Assembly: GCF_003626635.1 (NCBI RefSeq)
Contig: NZ_RAZT01000005.1
Span: forward strand, 62,001-126,000
Origin: Micromonospora musae
GTDB lineage: Bacteria; Actinomycetota; Actinomycetes; Mycobacteriales; Micromonosporaceae
DNA: 64,000 nt
Direction: 5' to 3'
A program made the translations under genes and the position numbers. The first letter of the stretch is position 1. The number at the start of each line of letters is the position of its first letter. The notes below the pieces were generated by a model. It saw only the letters and a program-made list of their open reading frames with translations. It searched no databases and had not been told where the DNA came from. Positions 44,103 to 54,105 of this stretch are shown here, piece after piece.

Positions 44103-45659
44103 TCAGCCGCGTCGGCCCCGGGGCGAGGGGCGGGCGAGCAGGCCGGCCGGTACGCGGCGGCGGACCACCTGGCGCAGTCGGAAGAGGAACGCGGTCTCGT
44201 CCACGACCCGCGGCGCCGCCCCGTCGGCCTCGCACTGGATCAACAGCGGCAGGCGGACGTCCTGCGTCCGGGCCAGGCTCGTCACCCGCGCCTTGAGTCG
44301 CCAGGTGCCGGCCGTGCGGCCGGCGTTGACCGTCCGGTAGTCCACGGTGACCGTCCCGCGGTGGACGGCGTGTGCGGTCCCGTCCGGCCCTACCACCCGC
44401 TCGACCGTCGAGGTCACCGGCAGGAAGACCTCGTCGCCGCCCTCCTGGTGACGGGCCACGACATCGACCCGGCCCGCGACGAGGGCCGTCGTCACGTCGC
44501 GCAGCTCCGCGGGGACGTCCGCCACCGGCAGCACGAGCAGGTCCCGGTCGCCGTCGCGGCCGACGGCGACGGGCCCGTCGCCGGACTCCAACCAGGCTGC
44601 GACGGTGAGGGTCAGGGTCGAACCGGCGAGGGCGTGGCCTTCGGTCCGGGCCGCCGCGCGCAGCGTCCTCTCCCACTCGGCGAGCCGGCGCAGATCCGCC
44701 AACCGGTCCCGCTCGGCGAGGTGGGCCAGGATGCGGTACATCGGTGGCAGCCCGGCGGCCACTCCCGCGGCGAACCGCTCCCGGATGATGTCCCGGACCT
44801 GCGCGGCCACCTGGTCCGCCCACTCCGCAGGCGCCTCCAGCAGCCGCCGTCCGCGCAGCCGGTCGAGCATCTGGTGCCGCAACCAGCGTCGGTGCAGCCG
44901 GTCACGCAGCGGGCCGGGCTCCACGTGCGCGTCGACGACGTCCAGGGTCTCCCGCAGCGCGGTGAAGTACTCCTGGGGGTCCAGTCGGCCGGCGGTCACG
45001 TTCCCGCTGTCGTCGCGGCGGTTGTGGTGGTAGCAGGTGTAGTCGGAGAGCACGCACGTCCGCTTCGACAGCAGGTACGCCCGCACCACCATGCGGTGGT
45101 CCTCCAGGCGCCGTGGCCACCCTTCGGGGAAACGCAGCTCGTGCTCGTCGAGGAACCCTCGGCGGAACATCTTGTGGCAGGTCAGGCTGTCGATCAGCGG
45201 CGAGTTCGCCAGGGTCGCGTCGGCCCGGTTGCGCCGGAACAGCTCGCGCGGAACGCCTCGGCCCCCGTGGCCCGCCATCCGGCCGATCACCACGTCGGCG
45301 CCGTGCGTGGCGCCGTAGCCGTACATCCGCTCGAGGGCCTCGTCGCCGAGCCAGTCGTCGTCGTCGACGAACATCACGTACTCGCCCCGGGCGTGGGCGA
45401 CCCCGACGTTGCGGGGCCGTGACGGCCATCCCGAGTTCTCGATGTGCACGACCCGCAGGTGCGGGTGGGCGGCCGCCAGCGCGTCCAGCCGAGCCGGTGT
45501 CCCGTCGGTCGACCCGTCATCGACGAAGACGGCCTCGAACTGCGACGCCGGCATCGACTGCCGCAGCAGCGAGTCGACGAGCTTCTCGATGTGCGGGCCG
45601 CTGTTGTAGGCGGGCACCACGACGCTCACCTTCGGGGACTCGCTCGTGCCGTCGATCAT
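44103..45659 (-). CDS. Glycosyltransferase family 2 protein
   Basis: 518 aa, no signal or membrane segment. The N-terminal GT-A domain (about 10-240) has VSVVVPAYNSGPHIEKLVDS, EAVFVDDGSTDGT, PRNVGVAHARGEYVMFVDDDDW (metal-binding DxD) and a HRMVVRAYLLSKR acceptor-side segment. A helical middle (240-330) and a C-terminal beta-rich domain follow; the latter resembles the accessory domains of teichoic-acid/wall-polymer glycosyltransferases (inference). ATG at 45659 with GGGAGAAAG upstream. It may act in cell-surface polymer synthesis. Confidence 0.85.
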   Translation of the reverse strand: MIDGTSESPKVSVVVPAYNSGPHIEKLVDSLLRQSMPASQFEAVFVDDGSTDGTPARLDALAAAHPHLRVVHIENSGWPSRPRNVGVAHARGEYVMFVDDDDWLGDEALERMYGYGATHGADVVIGRMAGHGGRGVPRELFRRNRADATLANSPLIDSLTCHKMFRRGFLDEHELRFPEGWPRRLEDHRMVVRAYLLSKRTCVLSDYTCYHHNRRDDSGNVTAGRLDPQEYFTALRETLDVVDAHVEPGPLRDRLHRRWLRHQMLDRLRGRRLLEAPAEWADQVAAQVRDIIRERFAAGVAAGLPPMYRILAHLAERDRLADLRRLAEWERTLRAAARTEGHALAGSTLTLTVAAWLESGDGPVAVGRDGDRDLLVLPVADVPAELRDVTTALVAGRVDVVARHQEGGDEVFLPVTSTVERVVGPDGTAHAVHRGTVTVDYRTVNAGRTAGTWRLKARVTSLARTQDVRLPLLIQCEADGAAPRVVDETAFLFRLRQVVRRRVPAGLLARPSPRGRRG

Positions 45660-45857
45660 CTTTCTCCCAGCTGCCTCTGCGTGCCGGATCGGTGACCGGT
45701 CCGACCGGAATCGATACCACCGTGCATGGGACTCCCTCGCTCCTTCCAAGGTTCCCTCATGTCCGGTCTCCTTAGGGGGCGGGCGGGGGGAGGATCAGGG
45801 GTGGACCGGGGGCGCGGCGGGCCCCACGACGCGCCGCTCCTGCCTACGCTGGGCTGC

Positions 45858-46772
45858 GTGACACTGATCGCGACCGAGTCGCTGACCAAGACGTACGGGG
45901 GTGTGGTCACGGCGTTGGCCGACCTCACCGTGGCGGTCGAGCCGGGGATCATCGGGTTGGTCGGCGCGAACGGCGCCGGCAAGTCGACCCTGATCAAGAT
46001 CCTGCTGGGCCTGCTCACGCCGACCAGCGGCCGGGTGCAGGTGCTGGGCCTGGACCCGACCACCGACTCCGCGGCCGTCCGCGCCCGGGTCGGCTACATG
46101 CCGGAACACGAGGCGCTCCCGCCGGACCTCACCGCCGCCGAACTGGTCACCCACCTCGGGCGGATCAGCGGCCTGCCGCGTACGGTCGCCCGGGAACGGG
46201 CCTCCGAGGCGCTGCGGCACGTCGGGCTCTACGAGGAGCGCTACCGCCCGGTCGGCGGCTACTCCACCGGCATGAAGCAACGGGTGAAGCTCGCCCAGGC
46301 GCTGGTGCACGACCCCGACCTGCTGCTGCTCGACGAGCCGACCAACGGCCTCGACCCGGCCGGCCGGGACGCCATGCTCGCCCTGGTGCACCGGATCGGC
46401 ACCGAGTTCGGCATCTCCGTGCTGGTCTGCTCCCACCTGCTCGGCGAGGTGGAACGGATCTGCGACACGCTGATCGCCATCGACGGCGGACGGCTGCTGC
46501 GGGCCGACCACATCTCGGCCATGACGACGAGCACCGACGTGCTCGCCGTGGAGGTCAGCGAAGGCACCGACGATCTCGCCGCGCGGCTCTCCGCGCTGCA
46601 GCTGCCGGTGACCCGGGACGGGCGGCTGCTGCTCGTACCGCTCGCCGACGACGCCACCTACGATCTGATCCTCGGCGCGGTCGCCGAGCTGGACCTGCCG
46701 TTGCACCGGCTCGACCAGCGCCGGCACCGGGTGGCCGAACTCTTCGCCACGAGGGAGCCCAGCCATGTCTGA
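45858..46772 (+). CDS. ABC transporter ATPase (ABC-2 exporter, first)
   Basis: 304 aa. Walker A GANGAGKST, GYMPEHEALPPDLTA Q-loop region, signature YSTGMKQR, Walker B LLLLDEPTNGLD, H-loop VCSHLL; a C-terminal ~90-residue domain of the drug/antibiotic exporter type. GTG at 45858 was chosen because the homologous fold begins there. It heads a coupled group of two ATPases and two permeases; its 3' end overlaps the next gene by 8 bases. Confidence 0.88.
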   Translation: MTLIATESLTKTYGGVVTALADLTVAVEPGIIGLVGANGAGKSTLIKILLGLLTPTSGRVQVLGLDPTTDSAAVRARVGYMPEHEALPPDLTAAELVTHLGRISGLPRTVARERASEALRHVGLYEERYRPVGGYSTGMKQRVKLAQALVHDPDLLLLDEPTNGLDPAGRDAMLALVHRIGTEFGISVLVCSHLLGEVERICDTLIAIDGGRLLRADHISAMTTSTDVLAVEVSEGTDDLAARLSALQLPVTRDGRLLLVPLADDATYDLILGAVAELDLPLHRLDQRRHRVAELFATREPSHV

Positions 46773-47655
46773 GCCGACCGGCGTCATCCACGACATCGGC
46801 TACCAGCGCTACACCGGTCCGAGGCTGGGCCGCCGGCAGGTCTTCGGCGCGCTCTACCTGCACGGGCTGCGTACGGCATTCGGGCTGGGCCGGAGCGCGA
46901 AGGCCAAGATCTTCCCGTGGCTGGTGGTCGCCATCGTCACGGTGGTGGCCGCCGGCGTCACCGCGGTGCGCAGCCAGATCGGCGAGGTCGTCATGACGTA
47001 CGCCCAGTTCGCCGACAACATGAGCTGGCTGGTCATCTTCTTCGCCGCGGTGGTCGCCCCGGAGCTGGTCTCCCGGGATCTGCGCAGCGGGGTGCTGCCG
47101 CTGTACTTCTCCCGGCCGATGCCCCGGTCGGACTACCCACTGGCCAAGCTGCTGGCGATGATCACCGCGCTCTGGCTGCTGCTCGGCGCGCCGCAGCTGG
47201 TGATGTTCCTCGGTGCCGCGTTCACCACCGGCGACGGTATGAACGGGGTCTGGAACGAGCTGCTCGACCTGCTGCCGGGCCTGCTCTACGCCGGGCTCTG
47301 GGCGGCCGTCTTCGCCTCGATCGGGCTGCTGGTCGCCTCGCTCACCGGCAAGCGGGCGTTCGCCGCCGGTGGGGTCGTAGCCGTCTTCCTGATGACCACG
47401 CCGATCGTCGGCACCCTGTCGATCATGCCCTCCCAGACGCTGAACGAGCTGGCCGGTCTCGCCTCCCCGTCCACGCTGGTGCAGGGGGTCGGTGCGTGGT
47501 CGCTCGGCGACCTGCTGATCACCGGCGACGCGGCCGAGGCGACCCACTCGCTGATCGGCGACTTCGGCCCGGTGTACGCGGTCGCCGCCGTGCTGCTCAT
47601 CGCCGGCTGCGTCACCCTGTTGCTCGCCCGCTACCGGAAGGTGGCCACCCGATGA
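46765..47655 (+). CDS. ABC-2 type permease (first)
   Basis: 296 aa with about six membrane helices. N-terminal IHDIGYQRYTGPRLGRRQVF, then helices at ~50-72, 90-110, 135-160, 180-205, 215-240 and 265-290. LVSRDLRSGVLPLYFSRPM, between helices two and three, is the typical ABC-2 cytoplasmic motif. It forms the membrane part of an exporter with the flanking ATPases. Coupled at both ends (8-base overlap; ATGA). Confidence 0.86.
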   Translation: MSEPTGVIHDIGYQRYTGPRLGRRQVFGALYLHGLRTAFGLGRSAKAKIFPWLVVAIVTVVAAGVTAVRSQIGEVVMTYAQFADNMSWLVIFFAAVVAPELVSRDLRSGVLPLYFSRPMPRSDYPLAKLLAMITALWLLLGAPQLVMFLGAAFTTGDGMNGVWNELLDLLPGLLYAGLWAAVFASIGLLVASLTGKRAFAAGGVVAVFLMTTPIVGTLSIMPSQTLNELAGLASPSTLVQGVGAWSLGDLLITGDAAEATHSLIGDFGPVYAVAAVLLIAGCVTLLLARYRKVATR

Positions 47656-48611
47656 CCACGACGAGCCCCGCCACCGTGGCCGGAGCCCCGACCGTCGCCG
47701 CCAGCACGCTGGACCTCGCCGGGGTCTCCCGCTGGTACGGCAACGTGGTCGCCGTCAACGACGTCTCCATGCGACTCGGCCCGGGCGTCACCGGGCTGCT
47801 CGGGCCGAACGGCGCGGGCAAGACCACCCTGCTGCACATGATGGCCGGCTTCCTGGCCCCGTCGCGCGGCACGGTCGCCCTCGACGGCGCGCCGACCTGG
47901 CGCAATCCCGAGGTCTACCGCCGGCTCGGGCTGGTGAGCGAACGGGAGGCGGTGCACAGCTTCCTCACCGCGTACGAGTTCGTGCTGGCCAGCGCGAAGC
48001 TGCACCGGCTGCCCGATCCGAAGGGGGCGGCCCGCCGGGCGATCGCGCTGGTCGAGATGGAGGACGCGCAGAACCGGCGGATCGGCACCTACTCGAAGGG
48101 CATGCGGCAGCGGACCCGGGTGGCCGCCGCGCTGGTGCACGACCCGCAGGTGCTGCTGCTCGACGAGCCGTTCAACGGAATGGACCCGCGTCAGCGGCTG
48201 CACATGATGGAGCTGCTGCACCGCCTCGGCGGCGCCGGCCGGACCATCCTGTTCAGCTCGCACATCCTGGAGGAGGTCGAGCAGGTCTCCGGCACCGTCC
48301 AGGTGATGGTCGCCGGCCGGCTCGCCGCCTCCGGCGACTTCCGTACGATCCGCCGGCTGATGACCAACCGGCCGCACGTCTTCGCGGTGCGCTCCGCCGA
48401 CGACCGGGCGCTCGCCGTGGCGCTGATGGCCGAGCCGTCGGTCACCGGGGTCGAGCTGGGCCGGACCGGCCTGACAGTGCGGGCCGGTGACTACGGCGCC
48501 TTCACCCGGGCGCTGCCCCGGATCGCCCTGGCGAAGGGCATCCGGGTCCAGCAGCTGGTGCCCGAGGACGAGTCCCTGGAGAGCGTCTTCTCCTACCTGG
48601 TGGAGGCCTGA
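47652..48611 (+). CDS. ABC transporter ATPase (ABC-2 exporter, second)
   Basis: 319 aa. Walker A GPNGAGKTT, signature YSKGMRQR, Walker B VLLLDEPFNGMD, H-loop FSSHIL; an ~80-residue C-terminal domain. The ATG overlaps the preceding permease stop (ATGA, 47652-47655). Two different ATPases and two permeases in one unit suggest either two paired exporters or one heteromeric complex. Confidence 0.88.
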   Translation: MTTTSPATVAGAPTVAASTLDLAGVSRWYGNVVAVNDVSMRLGPGVTGLLGPNGAGKTTLLHMMAGFLAPSRGTVALDGAPTWRNPEVYRRLGLVSEREAVHSFLTAYEFVLASAKLHRLPDPKGAARRAIALVEMEDAQNRRIGTYSKGMRQRTRVAAALVHDPQVLLLDEPFNGMDPRQRLHMMELLHRLGGAGRTILFSSHILEEVEQVSGTVQVMVAGRLAASGDFRTIRRLMTNRPHVFAVRSADDRALAVALMAEPSVTGVELGRTGLTVRAGDYGAFTRALPRIALAKGIRVQQLVPEDESLESVFSYLVEA

Positions 48612-48612
48612 G

Positions 48613-49323
48613 ATGTCGACCGTTTCCTGGATCACCGCCCGGGGCCTCTTCGGCCGCCGCCGGTTCCTGATGCTCTTCCCGCTCCCGGTGGTGCTGGTGC
48701 TGCTCGCCGTGCTCTCCCGTTCGCTCGGGGTGGATCCGGGCGAGTGGGGGCCGCCGGTGCTGGTCGGCCTCGGGTTGGCCGTGGTGCTGCCGGTGGTCGC
48801 GCTGATCGTCGGCACCGGCGTGCTCGGCGCGGAGATCGACGACGGCACCGTGGTGCACATCCTCACGAAGCCGCTTCCGCGCTGGCAGATCGTGCTGCCG
48901 AAGCTCGCGGTGGCGACCGGGGTCACCGCGGTCACCGTCGCCGTGCCGATCTACGTCGCGGGCGTGCTCGCCCACTCGGTACGCCTCGGCCTGGCGCTCG
49001 TCGTCGCCGCGTGCCTCGGCGCGCTGGCGTACTCGGCGCTCTTCCTGGCGCTCAGCCTGGTCACCCGGCGGCCGGTGCTGCTCGGCCTGGTCTACGTGCT
49101 GATCTGGGAGGGGCTGCTCGGCAACTTCGTGAGCGGCACCAAGGTCCTGTCGATCCAGCAGTACGTGATCGCCCTCGCCGACCGGCTGGCCCCGACCGGG
49201 CTGCTGGAGACCACCGTCTCGGTGCCGGTGGCGGCGGTGATGACGGCCCTGTTCAGCGTCGGCTTCACCGTCCTGGCGATCGACCGGCTGCGCTCGTTCA
49301 GCGTGGCGGGCGAGACGAGCTGA
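48613..49323 (+). CDS. ABC-2 type permease (second)
   Basis: 236 aa, six predicted helices starting RFLMLFPLPVVLVLLAVL. The EIDDGTVVHILTKPLPRWQI cytoplasmic motif follows helix two, parallel to the RDLRSGVLPLYFSRP motif of the other permease. The start is one base after the ATPase stop. The exporter's substrate cannot be inferred. A hairpin terminator closes the unit. Confidence 0.86.
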   Translation: MSTVSWITARGLFGRRRFLMLFPLPVVLVLLAVLSRSLGVDPGEWGPPVLVGLGLAVVLPVVALIVGTGVLGAEIDDGTVVHILTKPLPRWQIVLPKLAVATGVTAVTVAVPIYVAGVLAHSVRLGLALVVAACLGALAYSALFLALSLVTRRPVLLGLVYVLIWEGLLGNFVSGTKVLSIQQYVIALADRLAPTGLLETTVSVPVAAVMTALFSVGFTVLAIDRLRSFSVAGETS

Positions 49324-49342
49324 GCGTCGCCTGTTCGTGGGT

Positions 49343-49378
49343 GGGCCCCTGTCGACGCGGTACGCGCGGCAGGGGCCC
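49343..49378 (+). terminator. Terminator of the ABC-2 exporter unit
   Basis: GGGCCCCTG / CAGGGGCCC (9 bp) with an 18-base loop that can itself pair (CGCG/CGCG), 19 bases after the stop. Confidence 0.65.
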
Positions 49379-49450
49379 CCGGCTAACCGGTCAGCTCAAG
49401 GTAGGGCTGGCCGGATGGACCGGGCCTGCCCGGTCGGCGAGGCTTGACCT

Positions 49451-50098
49451 GTGAGCGCAGAAGTGGGACAGGTCATGGTGGGGCGACCCGGCGCGAGTGC
49501 GGGGCGGCACTGGCTGGTGAGTCTCGCGGTGGCCGGGTTGGCCGCGGCGGCGATCACCACGATCGCCCGCAGCAGCGGGCACTTCAACTGGTGGGCGGGG
49601 TTCGTGCTGATCCCGGGCGCGCTGATCGCGGCCTGTGGCGGCCCGCTGCTGGCGCGGGGCGGCGGCCGGGCCTTCGCCGGGTACGTGGTGGCCTGCGCCG
49701 GCGCGCTGGTCTTCGCCACCGGCGCGCTGCTCATGTTCGGCGTCATGGGACGTGGCTGGCCCGTCATGATCATGGTGCCGTGTCTGGCGGTCGCCGGCAC
49801 CTACCTGTGGCGCCCGGCGCATCCGCTGGCCCGGGGACTGCACCGGGCCGTGGCGCTGCTCGCGCTGACCGGGGCGCTGCTCGGTGCGACCTTCCAGCTG
49901 ATCCGCGCCGGCGTCGTGGACTTCGGCGACACCGACTGGTGGGGCGCGTACCTGATGCTGGCCGGCGTGATCGTGCTCGGCAACGCGGTCGAGCTGACCC
50001 GGCACCGGATGCCGTACCGGCTCCAGGCGATCACCCTGCTGGTCGGCCCGGCCGTAGTCGCCTTCCTGCTCGGCCTCCGCTTCCTCCGCGGCTGGTAA
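49451..50098 (+). CDS. Polytopic membrane protein of unknown function
   Basis: 215 aa, six hydrophobic helices (about 22-40, 48-66, 75-96, 103-118, 131-150 and 163-182) plus a last one near 192-212. Charged loops are short; there are no recognised motifs. GTG at 49451; an ATG at 49475 with GGACAGG before it is an equally good start. It stands alone between the exporter unit and valS. Confidence 0.7.
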   Translation: MSAEVGQVMVGRPGASAGRHWLVSLAVAGLAAAAITTIARSSGHFNWWAGFVLIPGALIAACGGPLLARGGGRAFAGYVVACAGALVFATGALLMFGVMGRGWPVMIMVPCLAVAGTYLWRPAHPLARGLHRAVALLALTGALLGATFQLIRAGVVDFGDTDWWGAYLMLAGVIVLGNAVELTRHRMPYRLQAITLLVGPAVVAFLLGLRFLRGW

Positions 50099-50140
50099 CC
50101 CCCCGGCCCCGCCCACCACCCGTCGCCGCTCGGGAACTCG

Positions 50141-50190
50141 TTCACGGAAAGAGTGGCCTTCCGCGCGCGAATGGCCACTCTTTCCGTGAA
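50141..50190. repeat. Perfect 18-bp inverted repeat between convergent genes
   Basis: TTCACGGAAAGAGTGGCC (50141-50158) pairs exactly with GGCCACTCTTTCCGTGAA (50173-50190), 14-base centre. It can terminate both the membrane protein gene and valS. Its size and the AT content of its arms also resemble the other long palindromes in this window. Confidence 0.85.
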
Positions 50191-50195
50191 AGTGC

Positions 50196-50231
50196 GGGGA
50201 CGGGTCAGAAGGCGGGGACGGGTCAGAAGGC
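50196..50231. repeat. 18-bp direct duplication covering the valS stop codon
   Basis: Two identical adjacent 18-base units (50196-50213, 50214-50231). The second contains the valS stop (50223-50225), so the last sense codons and stop are repeated just downstream. Confidence 0.9.
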
Positions 50232-52835
50232 GGAGGCGATCACCAGCTCCGTCGTCCGGTCGGGGAGGAGGTCCAGCTTGCCGATCCGGCCGGCCGACCG
50301 TAGGTCGTCGGAGACCAGGGTGAGCTTCTCCAGCAGCGCGGCCGGACCGAGCGCCTCGGCGAGCGGCACCTCCGCCTTCATCGAGAGTTTCCGCTCCGAC
50401 TTGGCCCGCCGCACCTGACTGAGCGCCTCTCCGGCGAGCCGGAGCAGCTCCGGATCGCCCTCGCCCTCGATCGCCCGGCCCACCTCGTACGTCGTCGGCC
50501 ACGGCGCCCGGTGCACCGAGCCGTACCGCCACCAGGACCACACCTCCTCGGTGACGAAGGGCAGCACCGGGGCGAAGAGCCGCAACTGCACGGAGAGGGC
50601 GGTGGCCAGCGCCGCCCGGGCCGAGTCGGAGGCCGACCCGGTGCCGTAGGCGCGCTCCTTGACCAGTTCGATGTAGTCGTCGCAGAAGCGCCAGAAGAAC
50701 GACTCCACGGCCAGCAGGGCGGCGGTGTGGTCGTACGACTCGAAGGCGGTCGTCGCGGCGGTGACCACGTCGGTGAGCTCGGCGAGCATGGCCCGGTCCA
50801 GCGGCTCGGTGGCGGCGGCGCGCAGCGCGTCGGCGGCGCCCAGCCCGAGGGCGAACTTCGACGCGTTGAGCACCTTGGTCGCCAACCGGCGGCCGATCTT
50901 GATCTGGGCCGCGTCGTACGCCAGGTCCATGCCGGGCTTGCCGTTGGCCGCCCAGTACCGCACCGCGTCCGAGCCGTTCTGCTCCAGCAGCGCCATCGGG
51001 GTCACCACGTTCCCCTTGGACTTGGACATCTTCTTCCGGTCCGGGTCGAGGATCCAGCCGGAGAGCTCCGCGTCCCGCCAGGGGAGCACGCCGTGCTCCA
51101 GATGCGAGCGGACGATGGTGGAGAAGAGCCAGGTACGGATGATGTCGTGCCCCTGCGGGCGCAGGTCCATCGGGAAGACCTGGGCGAACAGGTCGGGATC
51201 AATCTCCCAGCCGCCGACGATCTGCGGGCTGAGCGACGAGGTGGCCCAGGTGTCGAGGACGTCGGGGTCGCCGGTGAATCCGCCCGGCCGGCCGCGCTGG
51301 GACTCGTCGTACCCGGCCGGGGTGTCGGTGGACGGGTCGACCGGCAGCGCGGACTCCTCCGGCGTGAGAGGCTGGGACCAGTCCGGCTCGCCAGCGTCGT
51401 CGAGCCGGTACCACACCGGCACCGGCACCCCGAAGAAGCGCTGCCGGCTGACCAGCCAGTCGCCGGTCAGCCCACCCACCCAGTGGTCGTAGCGGTGCCG
51501 CATGTGCTCCGGCACCCAGTGCAGCTCCCGGCCCCGGGCGAGCAGCTCCTCGCGTAGCTGCGGATCGCGTCCGCCGTTGCGCAGGTACCACTGTCGGGTG
51601 GAGACGATCTCCAGCGGCCGGTCGCCGCGCTCGTAGAACTTCACCGGGTGGGTGATGTCGCGTGGCTCGCCGATCAGGTCACCCGCGTCGGCGAGCATCC
51701 CGACGATCTCGCGGCGGGCGCCGTTGACGGTCTGCCCGGCCAGCGCCGCGTACGGCTGCGCCGGCACGCCGGCCGGCGGCTCCGGCAGCAACCGGCCGTC
51801 GCGCCCGATCACCACCCGGGTGTCGAGTTGCAGGTCGCGCCACCAGGTCACGTCGGTGAGGTCACCGAACGTGCAGACCATCACCATGCCGGTGCCCTTG
51901 GCCGGGTCGGCGAGCGAGTGGGCGTGCACCGGCACCTCGACCCCGAAGAGCGGGCTCCGCGCGGTGGCGCCCACCAGGTCGGCGTACCGCTCGTCGTCCG
52001 GATGGCAGACCAGCGCCACACAGGCCGGCAGGAGCTCCGGCCGGGTCGTGTCGATCAGCACCTCGCGCCCGCCCGGACCGGTGAACCGCAGCCGGTGGTA
52101 CGCCCCGGGGCGCTCCCGGTCCTCCAGCTCCGCCTGGGCGACCGCGGTGGCGAAACCGACGTCCCAGAGCGTCGGCGCCTCCGCCTGGTACGCCTCGCCC
52201 CGGGCCAGGTTGCGCAGGAACGCCCGCTGGCTGGTGGCCCGCGCCACCCGACCGATGGTGGTGTACGTCAACGACCAGTCCACCGAGAGCCCGAGCCGCC
52301 GCCAGAGCGCCTCGAAGACCTGCTCGTCGGCGACGGTGAGTCGTTCGCAGAGTTCGATGAAGCTGCGCCGGGAGATCGGGGTCGGGTTCTTCCGGGCCTC
52401 GTCGCTGATCGGGGTGGCGGGCGGCCGCCAGGCCGGGTCGTACGGCAGCTCGGGGTCGCAGCGCACGCCGTAGACGTTCTGCACCCGGCGCTCGGTGGGC
52501 AGGCCGTTGTCGTCCCAGCCCATCGGGTAGAACACGGACTTGCCCCGCATCCGCTGGAAGCGGGCGACCGTGTCGGTGTGCGTGTACGAGAAGACGTGTC
52601 CCATGTGCAGCTCGCCCGATACGGTGGGCGGCGGGGTGTCGATGGAGTACACGTCCTCCCGGCGACCGGTGAGGCTCGGCGTATCCGACGCCGTGCCGCC
52701 TACCGGAACGGTCCTTCTCCGGTCGAACGCGTACGTGCCCTCCTCCTGCCAGCGGCGTGCCCACGTCTCCTCGATGCCGTCCAGGGTCGGACGTTCGGGG
52801 ACGCCGGCACGGGCCGTCCTCGCCGTATCAGTCAT
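50223..52835 (-). CDS. valS: Valine--tRNA ligase
   Basis: 870 aa class Ia synthetase. HIGH motif as GELHMGHVF, the CP1 editing domain with the [17 protein letters not shown] segment, [15 protein letters not shown], and the KMSKS motif KMSKSKGNV followed by [12 protein letters not shown]. The anticodon-binding helical domain is at the C-terminus and no long coiled-coil arm is evident. The ATG at 52835 was chosen over a longer frame that would overlap the divergent nitroreductase region. The 3' end carries an 18-base duplication. Confidence 0.93.
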   Translation of the reverse strand: MTDTARTARAGVPERPTLDGIEETWARRWQEEGTYAFDRRRTVPVGGTASDTPSLTGRREDVYSIDTPPPTVSGELHMGHVFSYTHTDTVARFQRMRGKSVFYPMGWDDNGLPTERRVQNVYGVRCDPELPYDPAWRPPATPISDEARKNPTPISRRSFIELCERLTVADEQVFEALWRRLGLSVDWSLTYTTIGRVARATSQRAFLRNLARGEAYQAEAPTLWDVGFATAVAQAELEDRERPGAYHRLRFTGPGGREVLIDTTRPELLPACVALVCHPDDERYADLVGATARSPLFGVEVPVHAHSLADPAKGTGMVMVCTFGDLTDVTWWRDLQLDTRVVIGRDGRLLPEPPAGVPAQPYAALAGQTVNGARREIVGMLADAGDLIGEPRDITHPVKFYERGDRPLEIVSTRQWYLRNGGRDPQLREELLARGRELHWVPEHMRHRYDHWVGGLTGDWLVSRQRFFGVPVPVWYRLDDAGEPDWSQPLTPEESALPVDPSTDTPAGYDESQRGRPGGFTGDPDVLDTWATSSLSPQIVGGWEIDPDLFAQVFPMDLRPQGHDIIRTWLFSTIVRSHLEHGVLPWRDAELSGWILDPDRKKMSKSKGNVVTPMALLEQNGSDAVRYWAANGKPGMDLAYDAAQIKIGRRLATKVLNASKFALGLGAADALRAAATEPLDRAMLAELTDVVTAATTAFESYDHTAALLAVESFFWRFCDDYIELVKERAYGTGSASDSARAALATALSVQLRLFAPVLPFVTEEVWSWWRYGSVHRAPWPTTYEVGRAIEGEGDPELLRLAGEALSQVRRAKSERKLSMKAEVPLAEALGPAALLEKLTLVSDDLRSAGRIGKLDLLPDRTTELVIASAF

Positions 52836-52891
52836 CCTGCGATCGTAGGCAGCCCCCAACGGCCGGACCACGCGGTTTACGGCGTGACACG

Positions 52892-53554
52892 ATGCAATTC
52901 GTGCCAATGCCTCCGCTGAGCCCCGACGAGCTGCTCACCACCACCCGTACGGTCCGCCGCCGGTTGGACCTGACCCGGCCGGTGCCGATGGAACTGGTCC
53001 GGGAGTGCCTGGAGATCGCGCTCCAGGCACCCAGCGGCTCCAACCGGCAGGGATGGCACTTCGTGCTGGTCACCGATCCGATGCTGCGGGCCGAGATCGG
53101 GCTGCTCTACCAGCGGGCGGTGCAGGCGTACCTCGACTCGGAGTCCTCGGCGGGTCGCCTCTTCGCCGACGACCCGGCCCGGTCGGCGGCGCAGCGCCGG
53201 GTGGCCGAGAGCGTGGCGTGGCTCGGTGACCGGATGGGCCAGGTGCCGGTGCTGCTCCTGCCGTGCCTGCGGTTGCCCGGCGGTGGCGAACTCGCCGCGG
53301 GCAACCAGGCCGGGCTCTGGGGGTCGCTGCTGCCCGCGGTGTGGAGCTACATGCTCGCCGCGCGGGCGCGTGGCCTCGGCACCGCCTGGACCACCCTGCA
53401 CCTGGTCTACGAGGCGGAGGTGGCCGAGCTGCTCGGCCTCCCGGAGGAGGTACGCCAGGCGGCGCTGATCCCGACCGCCTGGTACACCGGCGAGAGCTTC
53501 CGGCCGGCGACCCGGCAGCCGCTGGACGAGGTGCTGCACGTCGACCGCTGGTGA
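52892..53554 (+). CDS. Nitroreductase family protein
   Basis: 220 aa FMN-dependent oxidoreductase fold. FMN-contact motif [14 protein letters not shown] near the N-terminus, [19 protein letters not shown], a variable middle, [28 protein letters not shown], and the final [23 protein letters not shown]. The reductant is likely NAD(P)H; the substrate is unknown. ATG at 52892, divergent from valS across 56 bases. Confidence 0.87.
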   Translation: MQFVPMPPLSPDELLTTTRTVRRRLDLTRPVPMELVRECLEIALQAPSGSNRQGWHFVLVTDPMLRAEIGLLYQRAVQAYLDSESSAGRLFADDPARSAAQRRVAESVAWLGDRMGQVPVLLLPCLRLPGGGELAAGNQAGLWGSLLPAVWSYMLAARARGLGTAWTTLHLVYEAEVAELLGLPEEVRQAALIPTAWYTGESFRPATRQPLDEVLHVDRW

Positions 53555-53592
53555 TCGCCGCCGGTCGGCGCGGTCGCGTGCCCCGGCCGGGG

Positions 53593-54105
53593 TCAGCTCA
53601 CCGCCGTCGGCCGCTCATGACCGAGCAGCCACCGCTTCACGTCGAGCCCCCAGCGGTAGCCGCCGAGCGTCCCGTCGGTACGCAGCACCCGGTGGCAGGG
53701 CACGAAGAGCGCTACCGCGTTGCGGGCGCAGGCTGCGGCGGCGGCGCGTACGGCCGGCGGTCGCCCGGCGAGCCCGGCGAACGCCGTGTACGTGACCGGC
53801 TCGCCCGGCTTGACGTCGCGCAGCACCTGCCAGGCGTGCGCCAGGAACGCGCCCTCGGTGCGCTGCTCGACCGGCACCGAGTCGATCGCGGTCAGGTCAC
53901 CGTCGAGGTAGGAACGGACGGCTGCGGTGACCGGCCCCAGGTCGGCCCGGTGCCGCAGGGGCGCCCGTAGCGTCGGGTGCACCAGTGGCAGCAGGGCCTC
54001 CGGGTCGTCGGTGAAGCCGGCCGCCCGGACCGCCCCGTCGGGGCCGGCCACGATGCTCAGCGGGCCGGCCGGGGTGGTCAGCACCGAACTGTCTACTGTC
54101 GTCAT
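53593..54105 (-). CDS. ogt: Methylated-DNA--[protein]-cysteine S-methyltransferase
   Basis: 170 aa suicide repair enzyme that removes methyl from O6-methylguanine. Active-site PCHRV motif preceded by the Asn hinge (ARNAVALFVPCHRV), DNA-binding helix-turn-helix VTYTAFAGLAGRPPAVRAAA, and GGYRWGLDVKRWLL at the C-terminus. The ATG overlaps the stop of the Ada-AlkA type gene (ATGA, 54102-54105), forming an alkylation-repair operon. Confidence 0.93.
   Translation of the reverse strand: MTTVDSSVLTTPAGPLSIVAGPDGAVRAAGFTDDPEALLPLVHPTLRAPLRHRADLGPVTAAVRSYLDGDLTAIDSVPVEQRTEGAFLAHAWQVLRDVKPGEPVTYTAFAGLAGRPPAVRAAAAACARNAVALFVPCHRVLRTDGTLGGYRWGLDVKRWLLGHERPTAVS

Noticed and set aside
45726..45857. N-terminal extension of the first ABC-2 ATPase from an ATG at 45726
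   Set aside because: The extra 44 residues are Gly/Arg-rich and unlike an ABC domain, whose fold begins right after the GTG at 45858.
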